Source: Croceivirga sp. | GTDB taxonomy: Bacteria > Bacteroidota > Bacteroidia > Flavobacteriales > Flavobacteriaceae | Direction: 5' to 3' | Length of the DNA stretch: 64,000 bases | NCBI GenBank assembly: GCA_028284665.1 | Contig: JANQRG010000030.1 | Span: forward strand, 27,511-91,510 | Shown: in pieces, positions 62,274 to 64,000 of the stretch | Layout: each line of letters opens with the position of its first letter | How positions within the stretch are numbered: position 1 is the first letter of the stretch | Program-made: the position numbers and the translations under genes | The notes under the pieces: model-generated | The model's input: the letters and a program-made list of their open reading frames with translations, nothing else | Database searches by the model: none | Told to the model about the DNA's origin: nothing

Positions 62274-62496
62274 AATCACAAAGTTTTTGATAGTGATGAT
62301 TGTTTTTCTGATTGGAATGATCATCATGCTGCTCAATACAATAGAAAACACCTGGATTTGGATTGGCTACATCAGCGTTTGGTGGTGGGCGGAAGCGAAA
62401 ATAGCCAGGAATCTTCATATTAAACTTTGGGTCTGGGTCTTTATTTTGGCACTGATTCTGGTCATAGATGCTCTCGTAATTCTATACTTTGTTTAA
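62254..62496 (+). CDS. Small membrane protein downstream of the RND permease
   Basis: The start was set to MKPSKIEITK (80 aa), overlapping the permease end by 20 bp. Three hydrophobic segments follow (FLIVMIVFLIGMIIMLL, WIWIGYISVWWWAEAK, LWVWVFILALILVIDALVILYF). I do not recognise a family. Tight overlap suggests a role with the pump, perhaps like small accessory subunits, but this is inference. Confidence 0.65.
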   Translation: MKPSKIEITKFLIVMIVFLIGMIIMLLNTIENTWIWIGYISVWWWAEAKIARNLHIKLWVWVFILALILVIDALVILYFV

Positions 62497-62650
62497 CGAT
62501 GGAGATACGTAATTCAAGAAGATGATTCAAGTATTCTATGCTCGTTCCGCTCTTGTTCAACCTTATTTTAAGCTTATGTATCAATGCGTAAAGTAACCTG
62601 CATGCCATAAAGATCGAAGACTGCGCTCCTTTTTTTAGGGGCTTTAGTGC

Positions 62651-62658
62651 TACATTTG
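62651..62658 (+). promoter_or_regulatory. Promoter box of the membrane-bound HTH regulator
   Basis: TACATTTG followed by CCCT and then the ATG at 62663, so the transcript would have almost no leader. The same arrangement (box, 4 nt, ATG) is seen at the VOC lipoprotein gene. Confidence 0.5.
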
Positions 62659-62662
62659 CCCT

Positions 62663-63775
62663 ATGGAGATCTTAAACATAACGCCCTTACTGAGCCTTGC
62701 CGTAGGGGTGTTGTTGTTGGCTTTTATCTTGTTCCGAAAGTCTGGTCTGGGCAAGGAAAAAAGGCTTCGCTATATTTTGGCAGCACTGGTCTTTTATTTT
62801 GTTTTCGTATCATTTGATTACTACACTGCCTTGAGGGAGCCTGGGAGCAGTTGGTATTTTGGAATATCCTATATGTTCCATCACCTGGTAGGGTTCCTGT
62901 TCTATTACTTTATCGCCTTGTTGTTAAAATTACCGGTAGCCTTTAAAAAATGGTTGTTTATTGTTATCGGCCTTACCCTGTTACGGTGGTTCTTCTTTTA
63001 TCCTCTTTTTGAGCATGAAGATATAGATGCGTTCTTTGCATCAATACAAAGCTCGGGATATGATGAGTGGTTGTTCTTAGAATACCTCCTGGTCACTTTA
63101 CTCAATATTTTCTTCTTTTTCCTGGCATTTTACCAGTTTAGGAAGGCCCCCACAGCATTGATCCTTACCAAGAATGAAAAGCTCAAGTATAAATGGGCCA
63201 AATTGATATTGATTGCCCTCGTTATTTTGCAAATGGGGATGTTCATCAACCTTTTGGTCAACGGGTATACCCTGGATACCTATCAAATCTCCATAAAGTT
63301 TGAATCCTTGTTGATCGCTGTTTTCTTTTTCATTTTTGCCTATTCCATCATGCATTTTCCCGTGTTTGCCTTTTCGGGGGATTTTGAAGATTTACCGGAA
63401 GAAACCAAAAAGAAATACGCAAAGTCCTCATTAAAAGATTCATCTGAACTCTTTGATCAAATAAGCGGCCTGGTGAGGGAAGAACAATTGTACCTGGATT
63501 TCGACTTAAAATTGAATACATTATCCGAAAAGTTGGGAAGTTCCGTTCATCATGTTTCACAGGCGATCAATCAAAATTCGGGGATGAGCTTTCCCGATTT
63601 CATCAATGGTTTTCGAATTGAGGAAGCAAAAAAGCGACTGCTTGTGCCCAAACCGGACACTATTTTTGCCATATCGCTGGATGTGGGGTTCAATAGCAAA
63701 GCAGCATTTTACACGGCCTTTAAGAAAGTGACCTCCCAAACCCCAACAGAATTTAAGAAGGCCTCCAAAAGTTAG
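62663..63775 (+). CDS. Membrane-bound AraC-type regulator
   Basis: A 370-residue protein with an N-terminal membrane domain of about seven spans (about 5-240) and a C-terminal AraC HTH: LNTLSEKLGSSVHHVSQAINQNSG, then ISLDVGFNSKAAFYTAFKKVTSQTP. The spans suggest it senses a lipid-soluble signal or membrane state and acts at the membrane. It is 167 bp downstream of the second RND operon and on the same strand, so it may control that pump. Confidence 0.88.
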   Translation: MEILNITPLLSLAVGVLLLAFILFRKSGLGKEKRLRYILAALVFYFVFVSFDYYTALREPGSSWYFGISYMFHHLVGFLFYYFIALLLKLPVAFKKWLFIVIGLTLLRWFFFYPLFEHEDIDAFFASIQSSGYDEWLFLEYLLVTLLNIFFFFLAFYQFRKAPTALILTKNEKLKYKWAKLILIALVILQMGMFINLLVNGYTLDTYQISIKFESLLIAVFFFIFAYSIMHFPVFAFSGDFEDLPEETKKKYAKSSLKDSSELFDQISGLVREEQLYLDFDLKLNTLSEKLGSSVHHVSQAINQNSGMSFPDFINGFRIEEAKKRLLVPKPDTIFAISLDVGFNSKAAFYTAFKKVTSQTPTEFKKASKS

Positions 63776-63864
63776 CTTCGGCAGCAATCGTGTTGATGTC
63801 AAAAGTGCCTTGCCTGTGATCCAAGTCATTTTTTATGTTCAGTATTATAGGGAGAAGCATTCTT

Positions 63865-64000
63865 TTAAATCGCCTGTGCTACGTTTGACCACAATTCATT
63901 GAAGTCGTTTAAACTTTTTGGATTGAAGCGAAAATTAGTGGTTTTGTGTCCAGATGAAGGCTTTTTCGAGCTGCATAGCAGGGCTACGGAGTGAGAAAAA
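63865..64000 (-). CDS. Possible C-terminal end of a gene running off the window
   Basis: The minus strand is open for 44 codons, ending with a TAA (63865-63867). The reading (NFRFNPKSLNDFNELWSNVAQAI end) looks protein-like and has no internal stop, but it is short and I do not recognise it. The gap between 63776 and here shows no other feature. Confidence 0.3.
   Translation of the reverse strand, partial: FSHSVALLCSSKKPSSGHKTTNFRFNPKSLNDFNELWSNVAQAI

Noticed and set aside
1..64000. tRNA, rRNA, CRISPR arrays, integrase or complete insertion sequences.
   Set aside because: No cloverleaf-like genes, spaced direct repeats or transposase or integrase motifs were found on reading both strands.

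Overview
The window looks like chromosome of a member of the Flavobacteriia (Bacteroidota), probably marine. The grounds are a SusC/SusD pair with an ECF sigma factor, FecR anti-sigma factor and S1 sulfatase, many TonB-linked or FecR-type proteins, AT-leaning DNA, and promoters of the Bacteroidota type (TAnnTTTG box). No tRNA, rRNA, CRISPR array or complete insertion sequence was seen. Regulators are very dense: seven AraC-type proteins, two Crp/Fnr types, one WYL, one TetR, one sigma-54 enhancer-binding protein and one ECF sigma/anti-sigma pair.

Region 1 (1-12.8 kb, nearly all on the minus strand) is a patchwork of small redox, detoxification and regulatory genes: a partial SDR, AraC regulators, an azoreductase, DUF6194, a WYL regulator with RidA-like and dimeric-barrel genes, a lipoprotein VOC protein, an exported acetolactate decarboxylase, alpha/beta hydrolases, an aldo/keto reductase, a cupin, YdeI and SRPBCC proteins. 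Two cis-regulatory codes tie it together. A 16-bp palindrome (TGACA-N6-TGTCA) lies exactly 11 bp from the promoter box in front of three transcription units around the WYL gene. A 21-bp-spaced direct repeat of AraC type, placed 23 bp from the promoter box (22 in one case), lies in front of six units, including both parts of a multidrug RND pump 16-24 kb away.

Region 2 (12.9-24.6 kb) holds a TonB receptor/DJ-1 lipoprotein/CNGKC-protein operon, an AraC-led operon of small membrane proteins (DoxX, a cytochrome-b-like protein, DUF3817), a TauD-like dioxygenase with a Crp-type regulator, and three SnoaL-like genes facing a sigma-54 activator. A candidate -24/-12 promoter and a palindromic enhancer site lie between the last two. 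Four copies of a related hairpin sit at gene 3' ends here.

Region 3 (24.6-33.7 kb) is a tripartite RND efflux pump whose outer-membrane gene is separated from the adaptor and permease genes by bestrophin, SDR and AraC genes. Region 4 (34-42.5 kb) is a small sulfatase-type polysaccharide locus. Region 5 (42.6-52.3 kb) has a 166-bp inverted-repeat element, a TetR-LolA-like-FtsX-FtsX-ATPase-barrel envelope transport operon, a BamA-like protein, a CPBP protease and a hydrolase. Region 6 (52.6-64 kb) has an AraC regulator with a ferric-reductase-like flavocytochrome, unknown helical and membrane proteins, a degraded lipoprotein gene, and a second TolC-adaptor-RND operon whose permease has unusual acidic residues, followed by a membrane-bound AraC-type regulator.
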